Part shown: positions 26,963 through 36,292 of the stretch, in pieces | How the letters are laid out: each line of letters opens with the position of its first letter | How positions within the stretch are numbered: position 1 is the first letter of the stretch | Assembly: GCA_964555935.1 (NCBI GenBank) | Contig: CAZKUN010000044.1 | Span: forward strand, 1-47,103 | DNA length: 47,103 nt | Source of the DNA: CAZKUN01 sp964555935 | GTDB taxonomy: Bacteria; Armatimonadota; Zipacnadia; Zipacnadales; VGFC01 | Reading direction: 5' to 3' | The notes under the pieces: generated by a model | What the model saw: the letters and a program-made list of their open reading frames with translations, nothing else | Told to the model about the DNA's origin: nothing | The model's database searches: none | Position numbers and translations under genes: made by a program

Positions 26963-28227
26963 GCCCATCCGACCGCCCGGCTCGTCGTCGTAGGACAGGC
27001 GTCCCCGCCTGTCAGCCTCCCGCGTCGCTTTACATCCACATCCCATTCTGCGCCCGCAAGTGCCCCTACTGCGACTTCTACTCCCTCGCGGGCCGCGACG
27101 ACCTCGTCGATGCCTACCTCGACGCCCTCGAAACGGAGATCACCCTCGCCGCCTCCGCCGTTCGTGCCGCAGGAATTCCTGCCTGCGGCCGTTCGCTGCT
27201 CAGCACCATCTTCATCGGCGGCGGCACGCCAACCATCCTCCCCCCGGATCAGATCCACCACATCCTCGACGCGTGCCGCAATCACCTCGGCATCGCCCCG
27301 GACGCGGAGGTCACCGTCGAGTGCAACCCCGGAACCCTCGCCGCCTCCGACCTGTCCGCACTCCGGGCCGCCGGGGTGAACCGCCTCAGCATCGGCGTCC
27401 AATCCCTCGACGACGATGAACTTGCGTTCCTTGAGCGCGTCCACACGGCCGCCGAGGCCGAGGCCACCGTGCGCGCCGCCCATGACGCGGGCTTCGATGA
27501 CGTGTCGCTCGACCTCATGTACTGCCTCCCAGGCCAGACGCCGACGCGCTGGCGCGATACGCTCAATCGGGCCGCCGCGCTTGACCCGTCTCACGTGTCC
27601 GCCTACGCGCTCACGGTTGAAGCCGACACTCCCCTGTGGGATCTCGTCGACGCGGGCGAGGTCGAGCCCATGCCCGAGGATCCGCAGGCCGACCTGTTCA
27701 TGCTGACCAGCGAGACGCTGACTGAACTGGGCTTTGAGCATTACGAGATCAGCAACTTCGCGCGCCCAGGTCGCCAGTGCCGGCACAACCTGACCTACTG
27801 GCGCAACGAGCCGTATCTCGGCATCGGCGCCGCCGCGTGGAGCTTCGTCGCTGGCGAGAGACGGCGCAACGTGGCCGATGTTGAGGTCTACTCGCAGAAA
27901 CTGGCCTCAGGCGAATCGCCCGTCGATTTCGCCGAGACCTGCACCGGGGCGGCGGCGGCCAACGAGACGCTCATGATGGGCCTGCGGTTGCGAGACGGAA
28001 TCTCGCTTCACGCCTTCAATGGGCGCCATGGCGTCGATTTGCCGGCGCTCCGGGGCGATGACATCCAGCGCTTCGTTGACGAGGGGCTGTCAACCATCGC
28101 CGACGATCGACTCAGCCTCACTCCTCGCGGGATGTGCGTCGCCGCGGAAATCACCACGGTTCTCGCGCTGACCGAGGAGGAGTGCGGCCACGCGCGTGGA
28201 ATGAAGTCTTCGAAGCACAGCGATTGA
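26959..28227 (+). CDS. hemW: HemW, radical SAM haem chaperone family
   Basis: 422 aa, longer than the usual 380 or so. The cluster motif CARKCPYCDF (Cys31, 35, 38) lacks the fourth Cys of HemN, which marks HemW. Further support: TIFIGGGTPTILPP, TVECNPGTL, GVNRLSIGVQS, DVSLDLMYCLPGQT, HVSAYALTVE and the LTPRGM C-terminus. HemW is proposed to deliver haem in the cytoplasm. The first 23 residues are unusual: nt 26991-27013 are an intact copy of the GACAGGCG hairpin repeat, read in frame as part of RRRRTGVPACQ. A second palindrome (27166-27189) encodes an extra AAGIPACG loop. No start codon exists between the repeat and LYIHIPF, so the repeat is really translated. Confidence 0.93.
26988..27016 (+). 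repeat. Hairpin repeat inside the hemW coding region
   Basis: GACAGGCG tccc CGCCTGTC (26994-27013) with GTCGTAG lead, the same unit as the intergenic copies at 16445 and 15291. It lies 35 nt into hemW, in frame. Confidence 0.85.
27166..27189 (+). repeat. Second palindrome within hemW
   Basis: GCCGCAGG / CCTGCGGC, 8 bp with an 8-nt loop, in a variable loop of HemW. It resembles the intergenic hairpins but lacks their GTAGG lead; membership is uncertain. Confidence 0.5.
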
Positions 28228-28318
28228 TAAGCAACCTGACCGCCGACCTATGCGTCTCAGACGGATGGAGCCCTCGGCTTGCACGGCGCGGGCCCTAGGC
28301 GGGAAGGAGGAGCCACTA

Positions 28319-29752
28319 ATGAGAAGGTTCCGCCAGTTGGCAGTCGTTACAATGGCGGTCATGTTGGTCGCGTCAGCCATCGGTGTTGGCTGGGCGAATC
28401 AGTCTACCGTGTTGCTCCCGTTCAACCAGGCCACGGGTCAGGTTGAGAAAGTCACCCTCGCATCTTGGGGTGCCGGAGAGATCCAGGCGGACGACACGGC
28501 CAAGTATCTCCAGCGCCAGTCTGTCCGGGTCGACACGCTCGGCCTCTACGAGGGCGGACGAGTGCTGCTGCAGCTCCCGTTGGATCTGAGCCCCTACCTT
28601 GAGGAGCCTGACAACAGCTACCTCGACTTCTGGGTCAAGATCCCCGAGCCGGAGAAGGCAGCCACGGGTGGCCCCGGCGGCGGAATGGTGCCCGGCGGCG
28701 GGACGATGCCCGGAATGCCCGGAATGCCTGGGATGCCCGGCGGCGGGACGATGCCTGGCGGCGGAATGATGCCCGGTGGCGGGGCGATGCCTGGTGGCGG
28801 AGCAATGCCTCCCGGCGGAATGATGCCCGGCGGCGGGACGATGCCTGGCGGCGGAGCAATGCCTCCCGGCGGAATGATGCCTGGCGGCGGAGCGATGCCT
28901 GGCGGCGGAGCGATGCCTGGCGGCGGAGCGATGCCCGGTGGCGGAGCGATGCCTCCCGGCGGAATGATGCCTGGTGGCGGAATGATGCCCGGTGGCGGAA
29001 TGATGCCCGGTGGCGGAATGATGCCTCCCGGCGGAATGATGCCCGGCGGCGGGATGATGCCTCCCGGCGGGATGATGCCCGGCGGCGGAATGATGGGCGA
29101 AGGCGGTATGATGGGTGAAGGCGGGGCGATGGGCCCCGGCGGCATGATGCCCGGCGGCGGAATGATGGGCGAAGGCGGCGTGATGGCCCCCGGCGCAGGC
29201 GGCCAGGCGACAGAGAAAGAAGACGCGCCCCGCAAGATCGCCAACATCCGCGCCCTGCTCGTAACCAGTGAAGGTCTGATCGACTCCGGTGCCATCCCCG
29301 TTGGCGAGCACCTCGGCATGAACGCCGAGACCTCCGACAACGAGGGCTGGGTGCGCGTGTCGGTTCGACTGTCTGAATTCGCCGGCACGGCGGACAAGGC
29401 AGGAGCGACGCTCGAGCAGTTCGCTCTCTTTGGCGACCAGAAGGGCAAGTACTACATTGGCGCGATGCGCATCGTCCAGGAAGACGAGCCGATGAAAGCC
29501 GACGCCGGTCCCGACCGCGTCGTTCGCGTTGGCCAGAGCGTCACGTTCAACGCGGCGGCTCAGCTGGCGGGCCAGGCTCGCTACTCCTGGGATTTCGATG
29601 ACCTCGTCGACGGCGTGGCCGAGGATGCGCTCGGCGAGAAAACCAGCTTCACGTTCGAGGAAGCCGGCTTCTACAAGATAACGCTCACAGTGACGGATCC
29701 GGATGGCAATCGGATTCCGCAAGTTGATCGCATCAACGTAACGGTTCAGTAG
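28319..29752 (+). CDS. Secreted PKD-domain protein with Met-Pro-Gly hexapeptide repeats
   Basis: 477 aa from ATG 28319 with GGAAGGAGG upstream; a longer frame from 28250 lacks support. Residues 1-31 are a signal peptide (ending GVGWA). Residues about 32-115 and 300-395 look like two halves of one beta-sandwich (galactose-binding-like: VLLQLPLDL...YLDFWVKI, then WVRVSVRLSEFAG...KYYIGAMRIVQ). They are separated by about 175 residues of MPGGG / MMPGGG / AMPPGG repeats and late MGEGG variants. The C-terminus (about 395-477) is a PKD domain (ADAGPDRVVRVGQSVTFNA, YSWDFDD, YKITLTVTDPDGN). Probably periplasmic or surface located; function unknown. The repeat has methionine every three to six residues. 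Confidence 0.8.
   Translation: MRRFRQLAVVTMAVMLVASAIGVGWANQSTVLLPFNQATGQVEKVTLASWGAGEIQADDTAKYLQRQSVRVDTLGLYEGGRVLLQLPLDLSPYLEEPDNSYLDFWVKIPEPEKAATGGPGGGMVPGGGTMPGMPGMPGMPGGGTMPGGGMMPGGGAMPGGGAMPPGGMMPGGGTMPGGGAMPPGGMMPGGGAMPGGGAMPGGGAMPGGGAMPPGGMMPGGGMMPGGGMMPGGGMMPPGGMMPGGGMMPPGGMMPGGGMMGEGGMMGEGGAMGPGGMMPGGGMMGEGGVMAPGAGGQATEKEDAPRKIANIRALLVTSEGLIDSGAIPVGEHLGMNAETSDNEGWVRVSVRLSEFAGTADKAGATLEQFALFGDQKGKYYIGAMRIVQEDEPMKADAGPDRVVRVGQSVTFNAAAQLAGQARYSWDFDDLVDGVAEDALGEKTSFTFEEAGFYKITLTVTDPDGNRIPQVDRINVTVQ
28671..29200 (+). repeat. Coding minisatellite, 18-nt unit
   Basis: About 29 imperfect 18-nt units of the type ATGATGCCCGGCGGCGGA, encoding MMPGGG and variants. Synonymous changes between units show an old array, but runs of near-identical units (28860-29080) suggest continuing length change. 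The opposite strand is free of stops only because of this repeat. Confidence 0.9.
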
Positions 29753-29787
29753 CGCGGCCAAGCGGGCTCGCCGGCCCGCGCCGCCGC
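29753..29787 (+). terminator. GC-rich hairpin after the PKD gene
   Basis: GCGGGC tcgccg GCCCGC (29762-29779), extended by flanking GCGG / CCGC. It starts directly after the stop at 29752. No T-tract. Confidence 0.5.
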
Positions 29788-29857
29788 TTGACGTTGTGTT
29801 TGCCGACGAGGCCCTTCCGTGGAGACGCGGAGGGGTCTCTTCATGGGTAGGTGACTC

Positions 29858-31162
29858 GTGACGGACACGTCTTGGCTTCTGACAAATGCTCGCATGGTGT
29901 GCCCATGTGCCGGGACGGATTCCTACGGCAACGTGCTCATCCGTGATGGCGCGTTCGCGGGATTCCCCGCGCCCGAGGTGCCTGATCACGCGGAGGTCAT
30001 CGACTGCGCGGGCAAGATCATCCTTCCGGGCCTCGTGGATGTTCACGTCCACCTGCGCGAGCCGGGCCTGACGCACAAAGAGACGATTGAATCAGGAACC
30101 CGCGCCGCGGTCGCCGGCGGCTTCACGACCGTCCTGGCGATGCCTAACACCAAGCCCGTCATCGATCGATCCGAGCGCGTCGCTGACCTTCTCGAGATCA
30201 TCGAGCGGTCGGCGCGCTGTCACGTGTTGCCGATCGGCGCGGCGAGCATCGACCACAAGAACGAGAAGTGGGCGGACTTCCAGGCACTACGAGCAGCTGG
30301 TTGTGTCGCCGTGACCGATGACGCTTTCCCGTTGCAGAGCACCGACCAGATGGCCGAGGCGCTCGCGCTAGCCGCCGCGGCGGACATACCGTTCATCGCG
30401 CATTGCGAACTCGTCGGGTTGACGAAGGGCGGCGCTGTCGATCGATCCGCGCCCGTCGCTGCCGGCAAGCAGCAGACGCTCGCCGAAGCCGCTGCCGCGC
30501 GCCTCTGGGCCGCCGCCTACGAGAAGGCCGCCTCAGGCGCCGCGCGCCTGCCCAGGCTTCATCTCGCCCACATCAGTTCCGCCGCGGCCCTCGCGCCGTT
30601 GGCCGCGTTGCGGCGAGGGGGCGCCCTTGTCTCGGCCGAGACCGCGCCGCAATACTTCGGCCTGACATCCGCCGCCGTCGCCGAGCACGGGACCAACGCC
30701 AAGATGAACCCGCCGCTCAAGTCCGAGCGCGATCGCGAGGCGATTCTTGGGGCGCTCAGCACTCACACGATTCGGGCAATCGCCACCGATCACGCGCCGC
30801 ATTCAGCGCAAGAGAAACAAGCAGAACTTGACGACGCCCCCTTCGGCGTGGTAGGCCTTGAGACAGCTCTCGCCGTTACGTTCGACGAGTTGGTGTCATC
30901 TCAGCGGATGAGCATCGCTGACGTCGTGGCTGCGATGACGTGCGGGCCGGCCTCGATGTTTAGGTTGAGGGCTGGCGCGCTCGACGCCGGCGCGCCCGCT
31001 GATCTCACCGTCTTCAGCCCCAAGAGCGAGTGGACGGTGGAGCCTGGCGACTTCCAGAGCCTGGGCCGCAACACGCCCTTCGCCGGCCGCCGCTTGTCCG
31101 GACGCGTGGTGGCGACATTCGTGGACGGCGTGCCCCAAGTGCTTGACGGAGCCGTCATATAG
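29858..31162 (+). CDS. pyrC: Dihydroorotase (type I)
   Basis: 434 aa from GTG 29858, with GGTAGGTGA just upstream. It catalyses the reversible cyclisation of carbamoyl-aspartate to dihydroorotate in pyrimidine synthesis. Class I motifs: GLVDVHVHLREPG (His63, His65), then GFTTVLAMPNTKP, LHLAHISSA, AIATDHAPH (metal-binding Asp) and MTCGPASMFRL. The next gene, carA, belongs to the same pathway. A nested hairpin (31173-31227) fills most of the gap. An Ala-rich segment at about 205-235 is normal for the family. Confidence 0.92.
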   Translation: MTDTSWLLTNARMVCPCAGTDSYGNVLIRDGAFAGFPAPEVPDHAEVIDCAGKIILPGLVDVHVHLREPGLTHKETIESGTRAAVAGGFTTVLAMPNTKPVIDRSERVADLLEIIERSARCHVLPIGAASIDHKNEKWADFQALRAAGCVAVTDDAFPLQSTDQMAEALALAAAADIPFIAHCELVGLTKGGAVDRSAPVAAGKQQTLAEAAAARLWAAAYEKAASGAARLPRLHLAHISSAAALAPLAALRRGGALVSAETAPQYFGLTSAAVAEHGTNAKMNPPLKSERDREAILGALSTHTIRAIATDHAPHSAQEKQAELDDAPFGVVGLETALAVTFDELVSSQRMSIADVVAAMTCGPASMFRLRAGALDAGAPADLTVFSPKSEWTVEPGDFQSLGRNTPFAGRRLSGRVVATFVDGVPQVLDGAVI

Positions 31163-31172
31163 GAACGGTTCC

Positions 31173-31227
31173 GAGACCCGCGTAGAGACGGGCTTCCAGC
31201 CCGTCTGATCCGTTCCGTCCGGGTCTC
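31173..31227 (+). repeat. Nested hairpin between pyrC and carA
   Basis: An outer stem GAGACCCG (31173-31180) / CGGGTCTC (31220-31227) encloses a complete copy of AGACGGGCT tcc AGCCCGTCT (31186-31206) with its GTAG lead. The same inner unit with similar flanks occurs at 16478. The outer stem may be the original pyrC terminator. Confidence 0.7.
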
Positions 31228-31268
31228 GAGATCAGTTCGAGATCGAGAACCGACTGAGGAGTCTGGCC

Positions 31269-32453
<1,185 letters not shown>

Positions 32454-32477
32454 ACCGTTTGGGAACTCGCCAGCCCC

Positions 32478-32705
32478 TGTAAGAGGGGTTTCAACCCCGA
32501 CGCCGTCGCCGCTGCCGTCTCGTGCCTGCGGCTCGCCTGAGCCGCACGCCAATGCTTGGCCAGACCCACCCTCTCGTGGCATGATCGTCTCGATCATGCA
32601 CTCCCGACCCCACTCACTTCCCCTCCCGCTTCTCGCCAAACCATCTGCCCGCCTCGCCAGCCCTCACACGCAGAAACGGCCCACCCTTCCCGGTAGGCCG
32701 TCGCC
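32478..32705. repeat. Composite hairpin mosaic (copy A) after carA
   Basis: GGGGTT tc AACCCC (32485-32498); TGCGGCTC gcct GAGCCGCA (32527-32546); GCATGATCG tct CGATCATGC (32579-32599); and a GGCC-ACCC / GGGT-GGCC hairpin near 32680-32700. The last three recur, in the same order or in part, at 37.8-38.1 kb and 40.3-40.6 kb with long stretches of shared flank. Confidence 0.8.
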
Positions 32706-33084
32706 TTCGTCGTCTGCCGTGATCCTGGTGCTCCGAGCTTGAGCCCCACATAGGACGGCGTCGTGCGGGCCTACGAAGTCGCCAGTCATCTCGTCGCGTT
32801 CCGCCGTTGGCGGAACGGGTGCCATCGGCCGAGCGTTTGACTCTAGTAGATACGCCCCACGCCCACCCCTCGATGTACGCGCACGTGGTCTTCGTCCATC
32901 ACGTCGAGGGTTGCACCCGACGACCGCCGCGATGTCAGGTACCAACCGTGTCGATCTGCTCGACTTCTCCGTCGGCCCTCGTTTTTTGGGGCCTGGCCCA
33001 GGGGCCGCCAGAGCGGCTGGCCGAAGGGGTGGCGTCGTAGGTCTGCATGGGCAGGCCCCACACCGAGACAGGAGGCAGTGCACT
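32706..33084. other. Non-coding stretch before the PUA-like gene
   Basis: No gene is seen; the open frames are short, unconserved-looking and lack ribosome sites. Near 33027 a decayed hairpin (GGTCTGC atg GGCAGGCC) keeps the GTCGTA lead. A GC-rich palindromic stretch lies at 32990-33025. No clear promoter was found. Confidence 0.4.
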
Positions 33085-33480
33085 ATGAGCACGAGTGATG
33101 GCAACGAGCATCAGTTCGTCGTAGGAGAAGAGTACACCCGCAATGAGATCCGGGAGGCCCTCGGCGGGGGGCCTACGGGCTACCTCCCGCACAAAGACGG
33201 CCGTGTGGTGTGTGGCACCCTCACGCCGGGGCTGAACCCCAGAGGGCCGGACGTCGTGCTGGTCGGCCCAGGACCGGAGACGGTCCGATGGGCAGAGGTG
33301 CTCTGCGAACAGCGGTACCCGGTGCCCATGTTCGTCAAGAGCGGCTACGCTCGCTGGGGGTACCGTGGCGAGTACGAGGTCAATCGGTCGACGGCAGCCC
33401 GGAGGGACATCGCCAAGCAAGAGCGGGCGTCCGGCCGCACCGACATCGTGAGGGTGATGTTCCTCAGGAAGGTCCGCTGA
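33085..33480 (+). CDS. Hypothetical protein, possible PUA/SRA-like fold
   Basis: 131 aa from ATG 33085 with GGAGG 9 nt upstream; a longer frame from 32911 would run through hairpin-rich DNA. It begins GEEYTRNEIREALGGG and continues GYLPHKDGRVVCGTLTPGLNP, DVVLVGPGP, VPMFVKSG and WGYRGEYEV, ending DIVRVMFLRKVR. This order resembles small proteins or domains found beside nucleases in PUA/EVE/SRA-like families that recognise modified bases, but that is a recollection of pattern, not a match that could be tested. It stands alone among repeat-rich non-coding DNA. Confidence 0.6.
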   Translation: MSTSDGNEHQFVVGEEYTRNEIREALGGGPTGYLPHKDGRVVCGTLTPGLNPRGPDVVLVGPGPETVRWAEVLCEQRYPVPMFVKSGYARWGYRGEYEVNRSTAARRDIAKQERASGRTDIVRVMFLRKVR

Positions 33481-33962
33481 GGCCCCGCTCGACAATGTGC
33501 GAGTTGCATTGACCACCTGGCCGGTCAGCTCGATCGTGTACTCCCGCCCCCTCACTTCCCCCTCCGCCTCGCGCGCGTAACCGCCCTCACCTCCCCATCG
33601 GTGAGGGCGAAAGCCGCACGTCCGAGCCTCGACCATCCCTACGGGCTGTAGAAAACCAATACCCTCCCAGCAACAACGATAACGGGTTCTCGCGGACCTC
33701 TCTCTGCCAGGCAACAGCGATGGACTGAGCCACCCCAGGTGTCAGTGGTTTGGATGGCTCCTCGGGACTGCTCTCGGGCGAGGAGCAGAGCGGTTCACAT
33801 CACCTGCCTGGGGGCGTTGAGCGGCGACGCCTCGCGGGCGACCGCGAGCAGCTTGAGCCGGCGTGGAGGTGTCGGGAGCGCCGGAGGCGTACTGCCGCTC
33901 CAGGTCGCCGCCACGGATGTTCGGTCTCGGGCCCCAGGCCAATGCAGACAGGGAGGCTCAGA
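33481..33962. other. Non-coding stretch with decayed mosaic repeat
   Basis: Positions 33527-33583 are a degraded copy of the segment after the GCATGATCG hairpin in the mosaic at 32.6 kb. Nothing else is recognised. The following gene has GGGAGG at 33951-33956. Confidence 0.4.
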
Positions 33963-34931
33963 ATGGGCAACGCACTCGACACAAGCCACGGGCCCGTCAA
34001 GGTGAACATCCCCGGGGGGCTTCGCGCAGCCATCGCCCTCAGCTACGACACCGATTCCGGGGGCGGCTATCTGGAGCCGATGGTCTGCCACGGCCGCACG
34101 CCACCGTTCCTGCACGAATACATGTTGCGGCTGTGTGACACTGCCGAGCAGCATGGCGTCAGGCTCCACTTTATGCAGATCTGCGACGGCCTCGAGGAGC
34201 CACGGGTCGTCGAATCGCTCAAGGAGATCCTCGCTCGCGGCCACATCGTTGACTCCCACACATACACCCACATCCTGCTGGTGACCGATGACCTCGAGGC
34301 GCTGGATCACGAGCTTTCGCTTTCGAATCGGCTGATCGAGGACCGCCTGGGCTGGAACTCGACCCTCTTGCGTGGTCCTGGCGGCTACGATCAGGGGCTG
34401 GATGGCCTTGAAGCGAACCAGGAGATCATCCTCAAGAACGGCTTCAAGTGGGTCAGCGGACGTTACTGCTTCTCGGAGTACAACCAGGGATTGCACGCGA
34501 GCATTGAGGCGCCGACGCGAGAGGCGCCGTATGCGTACCCCACCGGCCTGATTGAGATACCGATCCAGAGCCATACGGACCGAATGTGGTTCGATAGCAA
34601 TGCGGCCGGTCAGGAGATCGATGACGAGGCGTACCGCGAGTTCAGGATCGCCTACGGGGACAAGCCCGTGCCGGACGGGTGGCGCTGCACGTGGACGCCT
34701 CCAGGGGCGCTCGACGCCTGGATCGAGCACATTCTGGCTACGGCTGACTACGCGTACGACAACGGACTGCTCTGGACTCCCGCGTGGCATCCCTACAGCC
34801 ACTACATCCATGATCCGGAGAACCGCGTATTGCCGGCGCTGCTGGAACACTGTGCCGCTAAACCGGAGCCGTTCCCGGTCTACACGCTGAGAGACATTGC
34901 AGATTGGTTGGAACCGGCCGAGGCTTCCTGA
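33963..34931 (+). CDS. Polysaccharide deacetylase (NodB/CE4-like)
   Basis: 322 aa from ATG 33963 with GGGAGG upstream; the frame extends to 33750 but that part lacks conservation. It has the CE4/PuuE-type metal motif: Asp29 and Asp31 in SYDTDSG, His99 and His103 in DSHTYTH, with RGPGGYDQG and a C-terminal WHPYSHY. No signal peptide, so likely cytosolic. Such enzymes remove N-acetyl or related groups from amino sugars or act on cyclic amides. It heads an operon with a DegT aminotransferase and a DUF4434 protein, which suggests modification or use of an amino sugar. Confidence 0.8.
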   Translation: MGNALDTSHGPVKVNIPGGLRAAIALSYDTDSGGGYLEPMVCHGRTPPFLHEYMLRLCDTAEQHGVRLHFMQICDGLEEPRVVESLKEILARGHIVDSHTYTHILLVTDDLEALDHELSLSNRLIEDRLGWNSTLLRGPGGYDQGLDGLEANQEIILKNGFKWVSGRYCFSEYNQGLHASIEAPTREAPYAYPTGLIEIPIQSHTDRMWFDSNAAGQEIDDEAYREFRIAYGDKPVPDGWRCTWTPPGALDAWIEHILATADYAYDNGLLWTPAWHPYSHYIHDPENRVLPALLEHCAAKPEPFPVYTLRDIADWLEPAEAS

Positions 34932-34992
34932 AGCCAAGCCGCCATCGCCAAACGGTGTGCCGTTCCGGCACGCGACCCAGAGGTGGGCGAAT

Positions 34993-36255
34993 ATGACCGA
35001 GAAAGTGCCGCGAAGAGCACAGTACGGCGCCAAGCGCATGATGGACGGGCAGGACGGGAAGCCCGTGACCATCCCCATGCAGTACCCCCGGACTGTCGGG
35101 CCGAATGCGGTGAGGTACCTCACCGAATTCGCCGAGAGCGGCCTGATCGTCGACATGATCGGGCGCTTCGAGAAGGCGTTCGCCGAGGAGTTGGGCGTCA
35201 AGCACTGCATCGCCACGCCTGGCTGCACCCCCGCTCTGGCGGCGCTCGCCGCCGCGTTCCAGTTCGAGCCAGGCGACGAGATCATCACCAGCCCAATCTC
35301 GGACTACGGCACGATCCAGGGCTTGTTCCGCGAGGGCTTCATTCCCATCTTCGCGGATGCCGCGCCAGGGACGGTGAACTTGAGCGCCGAGACGATCGAG
35401 CCGCTCATCACCGATCGAACCCGGGCGATTCTCGCCGTCCACATGACTGGCATTGTGTGCGACATGGACCCGATCAACGAGTTGGCGGAGAAGCACGGTC
35501 TGATCGTCTACGAGGACTGCTGCCAGGCGACGTTCAGCGAGTACAAGGGCAGGCTGGCGGGGACGCTCTGCAAGGCGGCCGGGTTCTCGTTCGACTCCGA
35601 GAAGGCAATGGGGTCCGACATCGGTGGGTGCGTGGTCACCGATGACGACGACCTCGCCGAGGCGGTGCTCTTCCACGGCCAGAGCCGTGGCGGAGAGATG
35701 GTGGAGGGCTTCGGTCGCATGCACACGTCGCCCGGCTACGCGTACCGGATGCCCCACTGCACCGCGGCAATCTGCCTGGCACAACTGGAGATCATCCGCG
35801 ACCAGATCTACCAGCGCGACAAGATGGTACGCCTGCTGACGAGCTTGATCGGCGACATACCAGGCCTCACGCCCGTGCCGATCCCGGATTACCAGGACAC
35901 CTACTCCTGTTGGGCCTTTGGATTCAGTCTCCAGCCGGGCGAGTTCGACTGCTCAAACGTGGAGTTCGCGGCCGAGGTCCAGGAGGGCGGCGTGCCGATG
36001 GCGGATGTCGGCACGATGTACCTGATGCCGGCGTCAATGGCGTTCCTGGAGGACTATGCCCGCGCCGGCCGGTACCCGTTCTCCAAGCCACCGGCATCTC
36101 GCGACTACACGTACAGCGCGGAGAGCTGCCCAAATGCCGCGGAGTACCTCAAGCACTGGGTCTACTGGCCGACGTTCTGCGAGAAATACACGGAGGAGAC
36201 GTGCGAGGCCGCCGCGGCCATTGTCGCCGATGTGGCAGAGCGTCACCGGCAGTAG
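34993..36255 (+). CDS. DegT/DnrJ/EryC1/StrS-family aminotransferase
   Basis: 420 aa from ATG 34993 with AGGTGGG upstream. It is a PLP-dependent, fold-type I enzyme. Lys204 in FSFDSEKAMGSDIGG is the likely Schiff-base lysine; VYEDCCQATFSEYKG holds the PLP-binding Asp, and CIATPGCTPALAALAAAF the phosphate-binding start. These enzymes usually aminate keto-sugars made from nucleotide sugars. It lies 61 nt after the deacetylase and 37 nt before the DUF4434 gene. The double Cys in EDCCQ is unusual but not at a known essential position. Confidence 0.87.
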   Translation: MTEKVPRRAQYGAKRMMDGQDGKPVTIPMQYPRTVGPNAVRYLTEFAESGLIVDMIGRFEKAFAEELGVKHCIATPGCTPALAALAAAFQFEPGDEIITSPISDYGTIQGLFREGFIPIFADAAPGTVNLSAETIEPLITDRTRAILAVHMTGIVCDMDPINELAEKHGLIVYEDCCQATFSEYKGRLAGTLCKAAGFSFDSEKAMGSDIGGCVVTDDDDLAEAVLFHGQSRGGEMVEGFGRMHTSPGYAYRMPHCTAAICLAQLEIIRDQIYQRDKMVRLLTSLIGDIPGLTPVPIPDYQDTYSCWAFGFSLQPGEFDCSNVEFAAEVQEGGVPMADVGTMYLMPASMAFLEDYARAGRYPFSKPPASRDYTYSAESCPNAAEYLKHWVYWPTFCEKYTEETCEAAAAIVADVAERHRQ

Positions 36256-36292
36256 CCGCAGAGGACTGTGTAGGTCGCAGATTCTTAGAGCG

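Noticed and set aside
28373..30076. Antisense frames with HHSAAGH or PPPGIIPP repeats
   Set aside because: They exist only because the sense minisatellite has no stops in reverse frames, and one runs into pyrC.
31161..31227. Pseudoknot in the pyrC-carA gap (GGAACGG with CCGTTCC crossing GAGACCC with GGGTCTC)
   Set aside because: The CCGT(T)CC tail also follows the same repeat at 16478, so it belongs to the repeat and its pairing with the upstream GGAACGG is probably chance.
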